In this document: positions 54,457 through 62,559 of the stretch, piece after piece | How positions within the stretch are numbered: position 1 is the stretch's first letter | Layout of the letters: each line of letters opens with the position of its first letter | DNA from: Pseudodesulfovibrio profundus | GTDB lineage: Bacteria; Desulfobacterota; Desulfovibrionia; Desulfovibrionales; Desulfovibrionaceae | DNA length: 64,000 nt | Direction: 5' to 3' | Assembly (NCBI RefSeq): GCF_900217235.1 | Contig: NZ_LT907975.1 | Coordinates: 2,145,001-2,209,000 of the forward strand | Made by a program: the position numbers and the translations under genes | Notes under the pieces: model-generated | Seen by the model: only the letters and a program-made list of their open reading frames with translations | Told to the model about the DNA's origin: nothing | Databases searched by the model: none

Positions 54457-55724
54457 GAGACCTCTGCGCATCCCCTTTTCGCGTCCGTGCCTTGCGCTCC
54501 GCACCCAATTTGATGTTCTGACCGCACCCCAGCTTGGGCTCATTCCCGGCCTTTTCCTGCCATTTCTGGCCGAAATGCCGGATTTTGGACGCACCTCTCC
54601 CTTCAGGCTCGCGCCAGTCGAACAGCTTTTTTCAAATTGAACGCCATGGCGAGGATGTGGAACTCTCCCTCCACCTTCTCACGACCCACGTATCGGGACC
54701 GAAAGAATGCGTAGCCACGTTTGAGTGTGCCGAAGGCCCGCTCGACTATTTGCCGAATGCTGCTGATGTCACGGTTGCGGGTCTTTTCGAAGTCTGTCAG
54801 CCTGCCGCCACGAGGCGTCTTGTCCATGGTTCCGTCCTCCAAATCGCGATCAAACAGAATGTCCCGGTTCTTCCCGCTGCAATAGCCCTTGTCCGCATAA
54901 ACCCGTGCGCCGGGATCAAGGCCGACGCCATTCACGAGCCGCTCGAATTCGCCCGTGTCCGAATGGTTCGCGGGAGTGATGTGACCACAGAGCAGAAACC
55001 CGTCTCGACTGTCCGTCGCGGCATGGAGCTTGTAGCCGTAATAGGCCCGATTTCTCTTGCGGAGCCAGGCCGCCTCCTCGTCATCCGAATAGCTGACCCG
55101 GCAGTCCACCGGCCCATCCTGTTCTTCGGCGTCCTCGGAACGGTCCTCAGGCATCACGTCGATAACCTTGCGCGGCCGCCGCTGCGACTCGACTACCGAG
55201 GCGTCCACCACGGCTCCCTCACGGACAAGAAGCCCTTGTCCTTCAAGCTGGCGGTTAAGCATGTCGAGCAAGGAGTCCAGCACCTTCAGGCGGATCAAAC
55301 CGTTACGGAAACGGCATATGGTGGTCTCGTCCGGCACGTCGTCCTCGATGGAAAAACCGGTAAATCTGACAAAGGAGAGCCGGTCGAGCAGCGCCTGCTC
55401 CACGCCCGGATCACTCAGGTTGTACCAACGCTGCAAGAGCAGAATCTTGAACATCGCCAGAGGCGGATAGGCGGGATTGCCCACGGCGTTGGCCTTGCGC
55501 CTGATCTTCTTGCACAGAAAGGCGTTGATGGGCTGCCAGTCGATGAGTTCGTTGATCTCATCCAGAAATGTGGTCTTGGTTCTGCGGTGCCCCAGGAAGT
55601 AATCACCCAACCGAGGTCCTTTCTGCCGAATAGCCATGCCTTCCTCCTTTGGATGGAGAAATAATAGCATAATAAATCAAATAGTTAAAGAGTAAAAGTG
55701 TGGGATTTGCCGTGCAGAGGTCTC
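54457..55724 (-). mobile_element. IS5-family element, copy 2, 1268 bp
   Basis: Same length and ends (GAGACCTCTGC / GCAGAGGTCTC) as the copy at 42661-43928 but inverted. It is flanked by an exact TAGTGT repeat (54451-54456 and 55725-55730), one base longer than the GATAT repeat around copy 1. As each copy keeps its own matching repeats, there has been no inversion between them since they inserted. Confidence 0.92.
54603..55637 (-). CDS. IS5-family transposase (copy 2)
   Basis: 344 residues from the ATG after GGAGGAAGG on the minus strand. The translation is identical to copy 1, including the DDE residues in VVDASVV, ADKGY and VERAFG. An intact frame and perfect identity suggest recent transposition. 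Confidence 0.94.
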   Translation of the reverse strand: MAIRQKGPRLGDYFLGHRRTKTTFLDEINELIDWQPINAFLCKKIRRKANAVGNPAYPPLAMFKILLLQRWYNLSDPGVEQALLDRLSFVRFTGFSIEDDVPDETTICRFRNGLIRLKVLDSLLDMLNRQLEGQGLLVREGAVVDASVVESQRRPRKVIDVMPEDRSEDAEEQDGPVDCRVSYSDDEEAAWLRKRNRAYYGYKLHAATDSRDGFLLCGHITPANHSDTGEFERLVNGVGLDPGARVYADKGYCSGKNRDILFDRDLEDGTMDKTPRGGRLTDFEKTRNRDISSIRQIVERAFGTLKRGYAFFRSRYVGREKVEGEFHILAMAFNLKKAVRLARA

Positions 55725-56091
55725 TAGTGTTGGTTGATGCAGTGTAAATAGGCTAGTCTATAATTATGTTGAAAACGATTTATAAGTAAGAGGAGTGTGG
55801 TGGAAAGTCCAGTTAAAACTCATAATTTTAGTACCTAATACCCTATTTTACTTTGAAAATTTAATTACATATTTTTAAAAGTTATACTTTTTTTCAGCGT
55901 TGCATCGTTTTATGTTGCAGAGTGCCATGCAGTGATGTTGCAGTGCAGTTTTATTATGTGCAATATAGATAATTCAACAGAAAAGCCCCATACAAAAGTG
56001 CATGGGGCTTTTCATTACAGCGTTTTTACTAATTGAATTATGGAGTAAATGGGGCGCTCAACAGCTACGAAGAACTCACGCGCCTTCAGCC
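55725..56091. other. AT-rich intergenic region
   Basis: No gene. The stretch 55800-55900 is clearly more AT-rich than its surroundings, and 55898-55950 repeats the word GTTGCA three times. A strong terminator closes the region (next entry). Confidence 0.6.
55981..56012. terminator. Bidirectional terminator downstream of the FadR-type regulator
   Basis: AAAAGCCCCAT / ATGGGGCTTTT with a ten-base loop; A and T runs on both sides. It ends the minus-strand regulator gene. Confidence 0.85.
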
Positions 56092-56826
56092 TTACTTTTG
56101 GGGTTCGGTTTCAGATAAGGCGGCGACTAGTTTGTCTCCAGCCAATTGTATATGGGACTGCATTGCCTGCCGTGCGGCCATCGGGTCATGGGCTTCAATC
56201 GAGTCCACTATGCGCTGATGGTCCTCGACAACACGGTCGAATCCCCAATCATATTTGGCTTTTTGCTCCATCCAGCGAAGGACGGGCTGGTGGAGTTCGG
56301 AAAAGAATCGCATCAAAATAGTGTTATGGCAGGAGGATGCGATGGAAGCATGGAACTCCAGGTCGGCTGTTATGAGCGATTGTCCCTGTTCTTTGGCCTG
56401 AATTAATCGGTGATGATGCGTTTTGATATTTTCGATATCATTCGCGGTCGCCCGTTCTGCAGCATACATGGCAATTGTCTGCTCAAGCTCACTGCGGGCT
56501 TCGACCAGTTCGCTCACCTTTTCCTTGCCTATGGTGATCAAGGCCAGTCCGGCAGCCCTGTGTCGAATCGATTCGGTGGAATCAGCGACGCGTGTCCCGT
56601 CCCCCGGACGCACGGTGAGCACCCCAATGAGTTCCAGTGCGCCGACAGCTTCCCGTATCGAGCTTCTGCCGACACCGAACTGTTCCATGAGTTGCGGTTC
56701 TGGAGGCAGTTTGTCTCCTGGCTGTAACTGGCCGTCAGTAATCATCGTGATCAGGCTTTCAATTATCTGGTCACTCAAACGATTTCGCTGGATCTTGATA
56801 GGATTTCGCTTCATGGCTGTTTTCAT
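56092..56826 (-). CDS. GntR-family regulator with FCD domain (FadR/PdhR type)
   Basis: 244 residues: winged helix (LSDQIIESLITMITDGQLQPGDKLPPEPQLMEQF with GVGRSSIREAVGALELIGVL recognition part) and an all-helical FCD ligand domain (HHRLIQAKEQGQSLITADLEFHASIASSCHN, containing the Asp/His residues that bind metal in this class). These repressors bind organic acids. Two ATGs 12 bases apart are possible starts; neither has a strong Shine-Dalgarno. The divergent PPC gene is about 210 bases away and a palindrome lies between them. Confidence 0.88.
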   Translation of the reverse strand: MKTAMKRNPIKIQRNRLSDQIIESLITMITDGQLQPGDKLPPEPQLMEQFGVGRSSIREAVGALELIGVLTVRPGDGTRVADSTESIRHRAAGLALITIGKEKVSELVEARSELEQTIAMYAAERATANDIENIKTHHHRLIQAKEQGQSLITADLEFHASIASSCHNTILMRFFSELHQPVLRWMEQKAKYDWGFDRVVEDHQRIVDSIEAHDPMAARQAMQSHIQLAGDKLVAALSETEPQK

Positions 56827-56926
56827 AGGTGAATAATGTGATACATTCAAGAATGACTTGTCTTGGGAACACTGTCCCAAAGGGGGCTGCACTTGACAAT
56901 TGACCGCAAAAGGCATTGATTGATTT

Positions 56927-56949
56927 AAACATCAGAACATCTGATGTTT
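56927..56949. promoter_or_regulatory. Perfect 10-bp inverted repeat, probable operator of the FadR-type regulator
   Basis: AAACATCAGA-ACA-TCTGATGTTT. It lies about 100 bases from the regulator start and just upstream of a promoter with TATAAT at 56981-56986 facing the PPC gene. A second, shorter repeat with GTGAC/GTCAC (56956-56971) lies between it and the -10 box. Confidence 0.55.
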
Positions 56950-57034
56950 GTATCCGTGACGGTTTGGTCACCACATTTTTTATAATGAAAGTGTTGTGTG
57001 ACCCGATAATGTAATAGCAACTCAGGAGGTTGAT

Positions 57035-57454
57035 ATGGAGTATACACGTTTTGATTCAAAACTGCTGATGCGCCTTGACCCCGGTGAAGAGATCGTTGAG
57101 TCCATGACGGCTGTCTGTAGCAAGGAAAATATTCAGCTTGGCGTTGTGTCAGGAATCGGTGCAGTGAACAAAGCCACTGTGGGCCTGTTCAATCCGGTGA
57201 CCAAGGAGTATTTTTCCACGACCATGGAAAAAGATTTCGAAGTCACCAACCTCACCGGCAATGTCTCTCAGATGAATGGGGAAGTATACCTTCATCTCCA
57301 CGCAACCCTCGCTGATCTGGACCACAATGCCTTTGGCGGCCACCTGAATGCGGCCACTGTCAGTGCCACTGCGGAAATCTGGATTGATATCGTGGACGGT
57401 GCTGTTGATCGCGAATTCAGTGAGACAATCGGATTGAACTTGCTGAAGTTCTAA
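57035..57454 (+). CDS. PPC domain (DUF296) protein
   Basis: 139 residues matching the plant and prokaryote conserved (PPC) domain: LLMRLDPGEEIVESM, GVVSGIGAVNKATVGLF, then EVYLHLHATLADLDHNAFGGHLN, where the histidines form the usual metal site. Relatives are trimeric; DNA binding is proposed for some. AGGAGG precedes the start and a terminator follows. It is likely controlled by the divergent FadR-type regulator through the operator between them. Confidence 0.87.
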   Translation: MEYTRFDSKLLMRLDPGEEIVESMTAVCSKENIQLGVVSGIGAVNKATVGLFNPVTKEYFSTTMEKDFEVTNLTGNVSQMNGEVYLHLHATLADLDHNAFGGHLNAATVSATAEIWIDIVDGAVDREFSETIGLNLLKF

Positions 57455-57484
57455 TCTGGAGATGGTGAGGAACTGAAACCAATC

Positions 57485-57516
57485 AAGGCCTGGAAGTTTT
57501 CTTCCAGGCCTTTTTT
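57485..57516 (+). terminator. Terminator of the PPC gene
   Basis: AAGGCCTGGAAG / CTTCCAGGCCTT with a TTTT loop and TTTT tail; also able to act for the convergent gene. Confidence 0.9.
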
Positions 57517-57559
57517 GCGCAAATATATGGTGGGATTTTAGTCCCTGTCTGTGTCCGGA

Positions 57560-57964
57560 CTAGGCAGTGCCTTCGGACTTGAAGACGAAAATAGGCAGTT
57601 CAGCCATGGTTTCCCAGTTGTCACCATTCTTGATGGCCACACTGACGAGGTGCTTTCCTTCTGCTTCAACTTTCAAGCCCGGCAGTTGGAAGTTCATCTT
57701 GTGCAGCACCGTGGTGGCAGGAGCTACTTCCTGAATGCCCAGCAACGTGGTTTGGCCGCTTGGGTCAGTCAGGTTGAGGGAAACAGTGAAAGGCGCTTCC
57801 TCATTGCCTTCCAGGTCCCAGAGGCTGGCGAAATACACCGGCGGAAGCACGGATGGCAGTTCCGGTACCACTGCGTGTTCAATGGTGCGGATGAAGGAAG
57901 TGGAGCTGGATTCCTTGTCGATTATGAGATCGGCACACATGAGAGCGTAAATAAGTTTAGGCAT
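57560..57964 (-). CDS. DUF6941-like family protein
   Basis: 134 residues beginning MPKLIYALMCADLIIDKESS, which resembles the DUF6941 family (soluble beta-rich proteins, function unknown). Ends DNWETMAELPIFVFKSEGTA. AAGGA precedes the start. It is transcribed with the HEAT-repeat gene, 22 bases downstream of that gene's stop. The family name is my recollection of the start motif and should be checked. Confidence 0.55.
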   Translation of the reverse strand: MPKLIYALMCADLIIDKESSSTSFIRTIEHAVVPELPSVLPPVYFASLWDLEGNEEAPFTVSLNLTDPSGQTTLLGIQEVAPATTVLHKMNFQLPGLKVEAEGKHLVSVAIKNGDNWETMAELPIFVFKSEGTA

Positions 57965-57986
57965 TGTTATGTCCTTGTTGTTTGGT

Positions 57987-58949
57987 TTAGCGGCCACTGT
58001 TTGCAAGAGCGGCGCGTACCTCTTCGGGTAACGTGAGTGCCGCGTCCGGGTCAATCTCCAAAAGAAGAAGAGCACAGGCAACCTGTTGCCCGAGGTTGTT
58101 CTCATGGATGCCCTGGCGAAGGGCGTTCTCTGCTGGTGCGCCTATGTCTGCCAATGCACGAAAAGCCAATTGCCCAAGCGGTGTGCCGGGGCGACTCAGA
58201 AGTCGGACCAGTGTCGGCGCGGCTTGTGCGCCAATACGGGCAAAGGGGGCAGGCTCGGAGGTGTTCAGCAGCTTGAGGTGGTGTAGCGCCGTGGCCGGGT
58301 CCGGACCAATCTGGTCGATCGCTTCAGCTATGATGTGCATGGCACGATCATCACTCACATCCAGTGCGCGAATGAGCGCCGGAACAGCTGGAGCGGCGTC
58401 CTTTTCCATCCGTCCGAGTATCCAGGCGATCTTGGAGCGTACAGTCGCCTGTTCCGATTGTAACCCGTCAATGAGCGCTGGAATCGCGCGCGGTCCCAAC
58501 AGGCTTAAACCGAATGCAGCGGCATTTTGCGTATCCTGGGAGTCGGCCGAAAGTGCCTCGACCATGTAAGGTGCGGCTTGTGGGCCGATGATGGCGAGAC
58601 TCTGTGCTGCCATGCCGCGCACCGTTGGATCGGAATCGTCCATTGCCCTGACGAAGAGTGTCGAGCCAAGGGCCGGATGTGGGAGCAGGGCCATTGCCAT
58701 AATCGCTCCCCGGCGGGTCATGGTATCGCCAGATTCATAGATGGCTTGCAGGTCGGAGTACAACCTGTCGGGCTGGTGGATGAGTTCACGTGCCGCCTCC
58801 ATGCGCGTGTCATTGTCCTTGGCGACCAGTTTGTGGAGCAGGTTCTTCAGCGACTGATCGTTAGTGGCTTTCGCAAAAGCTTGGGTTGGCATGGCAAGAA
58901 GGAGTGTAGCCAGTATCAGTGCGGTCATATGTCGAGGCAGGAATCTCAT
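57987..58949 (-). CDS. Exported HEAT-repeat protein
   Basis: 320 residues: signal peptide (ending TQAFA) and about seven HEAT/PBS-lyase-type repeats, for example DPTVRGMAAQSLAIIGPQAAPY, then QNAAAFGLSLLGPRAIPALIDGL and TVRSKIAWILGRMEKDAAPAV. Such solenoids bind other proteins; here in the periplasm. GAAGGAG-type site upstream. Probably co-transcribed with the DUF6941-like gene. Confidence 0.85.
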   Translation of the reverse strand: MRFLPRHMTALILATLLLAMPTQAFAKATNDQSLKNLLHKLVAKDNDTRMEAARELIHQPDRLYSDLQAIYESGDTMTRRGAIMAMALLPHPALGSTLFVRAMDDSDPTVRGMAAQSLAIIGPQAAPYMVEALSADSQDTQNAAAFGLSLLGPRAIPALIDGLQSEQATVRSKIAWILGRMEKDAAPAVPALIRALDVSDDRAMHIIAEAIDQIGPDPATALHHLKLLNTSEPAPFARIGAQAAPTLVRLLSRPGTPLGQLAFRALADIGAPAENALRQGIHENNLGQQVACALLLLEIDPDAALTLPEEVRAALANSGR

Positions 58950-58980
58950 GGCTTGTCTCCTTCTTCGTCCCTGTAGGCGA

Positions 58981-59727
58981 TCACTTCCTACTCATGTCAT
59001 TCCATGCCCATACCACGGTTCCGCCGATGGCGCGACTGATGTCGCCTTCATAATCACGTTGAACGGTGTAGGTGGCTGGCGGGTAGGTCCGACTGTTGTC
59101 CGAGTAATAGATAAGCTCGGTATCACCCTGAACTTGCTGTGAATGCACTCGTTTGATCTCCGTAATGCCGGACTCTCCCGGATGACGGATTAACATTATT
59201 CGTCCGCCGGGATCAGGTGAGCGATCGCTACGATCCACCAGAACTATATCACCTGGATGAAGGGCGGGTTCCATGGCGTGATGGCCTTCGGGTATTTCCA
59301 TTGCAATGAGATTGGTACGGAAACGAAGCGACTCCTGATGCCGCCAGACCAGAATCCAGCCGTTGATACGGTCCTCGGGGATTAGGCCTGCACTTACGCC
59401 CAGTTCAGGATTTATCAGCGGAACAGCCAGGTAATCCTCTGGCTGCAATTGTGGCATGGGCTTTTGGTGCTGCTCACCGGGGGCGGAATGAAAGCAGACT
59501 TCACGGGTCGCATCCACAGGTTCATCCTCAAAAGAGATATGCGCTCCAATATGATCCAGAATATGTCCGAGTGAGTCGGCGTTCAGCCCTCGTTCCTTTT
59601 TGAGAAACCGGTTGAGTTGCGATGGGTCGACCCCGAGATCATCCGCCATCCGTTTATTGTTCGGATAGCGTTTACCTCGACCGATACGACTGTTTAGCGC
59701 ATCGCGCACATCATCTGTAAACCCCAT
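58981..59727 (-). CDS. Phage-repressor-like protein with degenerate S24 domain
   Basis: 248 residues. N-terminal XRE-type helix-turn-helix (NKRMADDLGVDPSQLNRFLKK), linker, and an S24/LexA-like C-terminal domain (about 130-245). Where S24 proteins have Ser in a GDSMEP motif this one reads HHAMEPALHPGD, with Ala151 in the serine position; Lys192 (IKRVH) is kept. RecA-induced self-cleavage should therefore not occur. GGAGC precedes the start. The divergent DUF5675/HTH genes are separated from it by possible operators. Confidence 0.85.
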   Translation of the reverse strand: MGFTDDVRDALNSRIGRGKRYPNNKRMADDLGVDPSQLNRFLKKERGLNADSLGHILDHIGAHISFEDEPVDATREVCFHSAPGEQHQKPMPQLQPEDYLAVPLINPELGVSAGLIPEDRINGWILVWRHQESLRFRTNLIAMEIPEGHHAMEPALHPGDIVLVDRSDRSPDPGGRIMLIRHPGESGITEIKRVHSQQVQGDTELIYYSDNSRTYPPATYTVQRDYEGDISRAIGGTVVWAWNDMSRK

Positions 59728-59809
59728 GTTTGCTCCCTTGAATGGTACGAGTTTCCACTAGGTTATACATGATAATCGACAAATGTCTAAAGTCGAATGT
59801 CAAAATTGG

Positions 59810-59828
59810 TTGACTAGCAAATAGTCAA
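59810..59828. promoter_or_regulatory. Perfect 7-bp inverted repeat between repressor and DUF5675 gene
   Basis: TTGACTA-GCAAA-TAGTCAA. Two looser related sites lie upstream (GACAAATGTC at 59778-59787, and a TCGAATGTCA site near 59793). Three spaced sites in a divergent promoter region fit an XRE-type repressor operator. Confidence 0.5.
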
Positions 59829-59883
59829 TCGTCTATTAATGCGTATCCGAATTGAGGGAAGTTATTACTAACAGGAGGGATCA

Positions 59884-60315
59884 GTGAAGAATTTGGTGGA
59901 AGTTATACGTGTTGAACAAGGGGAGGAGGGCACGTTTGGCGTTCTCAAACTCAATGGGCAGGCTTACTGCGTGACCTTGGAGCCTCCTCAGCGTGGAAAC
60001 GTCCAGAATATTTCCTGTATTCCGGCTGGTGAATATCACTGTAAACGCGTCTCCTCACCTCGGTTCGGGGAGACATATGAAATTACGGATGTGCCCGGGC
60101 GGAGCCATATCCTGTTTCATGCGGGGAACGTTGTGGGCGATACGAGCGGCTGTGTTTTGCTGGGACGACACTTCGGTCGATTGGGAACCTCGCGAGCTGT
60201 TCTCGACTCTGGTCGGACCTTTTCGGATTTTATTACTCAGTGTGAGGGTAACAATGAATTCCCGCTGGTGATTCGGGAAGGGGGAGCGGTCTCGTGGACA
60301 ACTACTTCTGCTTAA
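59884..60315 (+). CDS. DUF5675 family protein
   Basis: 143 residues from GTG after GGAGGG. Contains GTFGVLKLNGQAYCVTLEPPQRGN, CIPAGEYHCKRVSSPRFGETYEI, and the core ILFHAGNVVGDTSGCVLLGRHFG, the hallmark of DUF5675, a domain found next to phage lysis and tail genes. The His and Cys in LFHAGN and SGCVLLG suggest a peptidase or peptidoglycan-active site; this is unproven. Overlaps the small HTH gene by 22 bases. Confidence 0.8.
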   Translation: MKNLVEVIRVEQGEEGTFGVLKLNGQAYCVTLEPPQRGNVQNISCIPAGEYHCKRVSSPRFGETYEITDVPGRSHILFHAGNVVGDTSGCVLLGRHFGRLGTSRAVLDSGRTFSDFITQCEGNNEFPLVIREGGAVSWTTTSA

Positions 60316-60530
60316 AAGGGGCGCGGGATATCTGCGATGCAGTGGGGGAGAATCCAAAGAATATCCATGAACTGGTGAAGGATCACGGCTTGCCTGCCTG
60401 GAAACGTGGCGCCAAGGGCACGTGGCGGGCGTTGCCGGATGATCTTCGGCAATGGATACGGGAACAGCGTGATCGAAATATAGGTCACTTCCTGTATGGG
60501 GAATATGGAGTGAAAAAGACCGACAGTTGA
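60294..60530 (+). CDS. Small helix-turn-helix DNA-binding protein
   Basis: 78 residues from GTG with GGGGAG upstream. The fold looks like an excisionase or MerR-like winged helix: ARDICDAVGENPKNIHELVKDHGLPAWKRGAKGTWRALPDDLRQWIRE. Paired in one operon with the DUF5675 gene and opposite the S24-type repressor, it looks like part of a phage-derived cassette. Exact role unknown. Confidence 0.7.
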   Translation: MDNYFCLKGARDICDAVGENPKNIHELVKDHGLPAWKRGAKGTWRALPDDLRQWIREQRDRNIGHFLYGEYGVKKTDS

Positions 60531-60556
60531 ATGGCGATAGCTGTAAGCATAAAGAA

Positions 60557-60593
60557 AAGGCCGGACATGGAGTATGTCCGGCCTTGTTTTTTT
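60557..60593 (+). terminator. Terminator of the DUF5675/HTH operon
   Basis: AAGGCCGGACAT / ATGTCCGGCCTT with a five-base loop and a GTTTTTTT tail. The IS3 element begins four bases after the T run. Confidence 0.9.
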
Positions 60594-60637
60594 GGATGTC
60601 CCGTCCTGAAATAGGTTGACACCCAGAGGACCTATTT

Positions 60638-61036
60638 ATGGAAGACAAATCCAAACAGCGAGTTAGACGCACCCAACGCGATTACACGATGGCCTTTAAA
60701 TTGTCGGTTGTGGCACAGGTGGAAAAGGGCGAGATGACGTACAAGCAGGCTCAGGCTCTTTATGGTATTCAAGGGCGAAGCACTGTGCTGAAGTGGCTCA
60801 GGAAGCACGGCACCCTTGATTGGAGCAAGTCCATGGTACATTCCCGAAAAGACCCAAAAGCCAGAGAAACACCGGTCCAGAAGATCAAACGGCTGGAGAA
60901 AGAGCTTGAGGAAGAAAAGATCAAGACCGCGCTTCTCAATAAAATGATTGAGATTTCCGACCGCGAGTTTGGGACTTCTATAAGAAAAAAGCTTACCCCC
61001 GAGCTGCACGAAGTCTTCAGAGAGAAAGACAAATAA
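60638..61036 (+). CDS. IS3-family transposase OrfA
   Basis: 132 residues: helix-turn-helix (YTMAFKLSVVAQVEKGEMTYKQAQ with WLRKHG) followed by a leucine-zipper-like coiled coil (VQKIKRLEKELEEEKIKTALL). The heptamer A-AAA-AAG at 60985-60991 is in the correct frame for -1 slippage into OrfB, the normal way to make the OrfAB transposase. Confidence 0.92.
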   Translation: MEDKSKQRVRRTQRDYTMAFKLSVVAQVEKGEMTYKQAQALYGIQGRSTVLKWLRKHGTLDWSKSMVHSRKDPKARETPVQKIKRLEKELEEEKIKTALLNKMIEISDREFGTSIRKKLTPELHEVFREKDK

Positions 61037-61038
61037 GC

Positions 61039-61869
61039 TTGTCTGCTTGTTGCAGGCAGCTCGGGGTCAGTCGGCAGTCCGTGTATCAGGCTGAAAAGCG
61101 CCATGATGCACGGGAAGCCATGTATCAGGAGGCAAAGGCCATGGTCCTGAACGTGCGGACCAGGATGCCCCGCCTTGGGACTCGAAAGCTGTACCACCTG
61201 TTGAAGGACGCATTTTCCGCAAAGGGAATCAGGCTCGGACGTGATGGGTTGTTTTCCCTGCTGCGGCGAGAGCATATGCTCATCAAGCGACGGAAAAACT
61301 ATACAAAGACAACCAACTCGAAGCATTGGCTAAAAAAGCATCCCAACTTGTTGAAAGATGTTCAACCGAGATGTCCTGAGCAGGTGTTCGTAAGCGACAT
61401 TACCTACGTGAATACACGTGAGCAAACATGCTATCTGTCGCTGGTGACAGATGCATTCAGCCGGAAGATAATGGGATACAACGTGAGCCGGGATCTCAGT
61501 GCGGAAAGCACAACCAAAGCGCTGGACGCGGCAGTTGAAAACAAGCGAAGGAGGGTGAATACAATTCACCATTCAGATCGAGGACTCCAATACGCTTCTT
61601 CGGTCTACCAGAGAAAACTCCAGGAATCCGGCATGGTTCCTTCCATGACAGATGGCTATGACTGCTATCAAAATGCCTTGGCGGAACGGATGAATGGAAT
61701 TCTGAAGCAAGAGTTCATGGTCACCAAATGCAACGACTTTGCAGAGCTCAATACCCTGGTGAGGGAATCCGTTGAGATATACAATTCACAACGGCCACAT
61801 CTCAGCCTAGGAATGAGAACGCCAAACGATGTACACGAATCAGGCTGTGGGGCTAGCCCCACAGCCTGA
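61039..61869 (+). CDS. IS3-family transposase OrfB (integrase core)
   Basis: 276 residues from the first possible initiation codon, but the frame is open back to the slippage site near 60991, so it is probably made as a fusion with OrfA. Integrase core residues: Asp in FVSDITYVNT, Asp in IHHSDRGLQYAS, Glu in NALAERMNGILKQE. Intact, so the element is probably active. Confidence 0.92.
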   Translation: MSACCRQLGVSRQSVYQAEKRHDAREAMYQEAKAMVLNVRTRMPRLGTRKLYHLLKDAFSAKGIRLGRDGLFSLLRREHMLIKRRKNYTKTTNSKHWLKKHPNLLKDVQPRCPEQVFVSDITYVNTREQTCYLSLVTDAFSRKIMGYNVSRDLSAESTTKALDAAVENKRRRVNTIHHSDRGLQYASSVYQRKLQESGMVPSMTDGYDCYQNALAERMNGILKQEFMVTKCNDFAELNTLVRESVEIYNSQRPHLSLGMRTPNDVHESGCGASPTA

Positions 61870-61917
61870 TTGAAACCTTCAAAAACCGTCAACCTATTTC
61901 AGGACGGCTCAGGAGAC

Positions 61918-62496
61918 TTAAGAGTCCTTCATGAACTTTTTGCCCATGCTGAAAGCTTTGCCGACCCGGTCGCCCACGGTGAAGTATTCACGTGTCCCCG
62001 GAGTAAATATGAGCGGCATGATCTTTTCAACATCCGGATGCTTTTCATCGATGAGTTTGTCCTCATCGCACTTCACATCCATGATTTCACCAACGAACAT
62101 GGTATGGACGCCCACCTCATATGAATGGATGAGTCGGCACTCCACCACCAGAGGGAACTCATCGATATAGGGAGCATTAACGACATCGCTTTTGACAGCT
62201 GTCAAACCGGCGCGCTCGAATTTGTCTTCCTTTCTGCCGGAGACCATGCCGAGGTAATCCGCTTCAGCAGCCATATCCTTATGACAGATGGAGACGGTGA
62301 ACGCCTTGTGTTTCAAGACACCGGTGAAGGTGTGTCGATTGGACCGCACTGAAACAGTGAGGCACGGCGGCTGGGAACTGGCTATGCCGCCCCATGCTGC
62401 AATCATGGAATTGGCCTTGCCGTCTTCATCATATGAACTGACAGCCCAAACCGGAGCCGGTTGGGCCAGGGTCTTTGCTCCGAGTGAACGTTTCAT
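61918..62496 (-). CDS. Flavin reductase-like domain protein
   Basis: 192 residues of the FMN-binding split barrel: AQPAPVWAVSSYDEDGKANSM, WGGIASSQPPCLTVSVRSNRHT and HKAFTVSICHKDMAAEADYLG. Such proteins in Desulfovibrio bind FMN and can reduce flavins or act as oxygen-sensitive electron carriers. AAGGAG precedes the ATG. The IS3 element ends seven bases past the stop, next to where the gene's own terminator would be. Confidence 0.87.
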   Translation of the reverse strand: MKRSLGAKTLAQPAPVWAVSSYDEDGKANSMIAAWGGIASSQPPCLTVSVRSNRHTFTGVLKHKAFTVSICHKDMAAEADYLGMVSGRKEDKFERAGLTAVKSDVVNAPYIDEFPLVVECRLIHSYEVGVHTMFVGEIMDVKCDEDKLIDEKHPDVEKIMPLIFTPGTREYFTVGDRVGKAFSMGKKFMKDS

Positions 62497-62559
62497 TTTT
62501 ACTGCTCCTTGTTTGTCTCTGTCGATACTAATGCAATCAGGGGTAAAAGCCAACGATTG

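Larger units (their letters stand above)
60597..61911 (+). mobile_element. Complete IS3-family element, 1315 bp
   Basis: Imperfect inverted repeats starting TG and sharing CCGTCCTGAAATAGGTTGAC at each end (the right end reads as its complement). Flanked by a three-base GGA duplication (60594-60596 and 61912-61914). It carries the two overlapping transposase frames typical of IS3. Confidence 0.92.
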
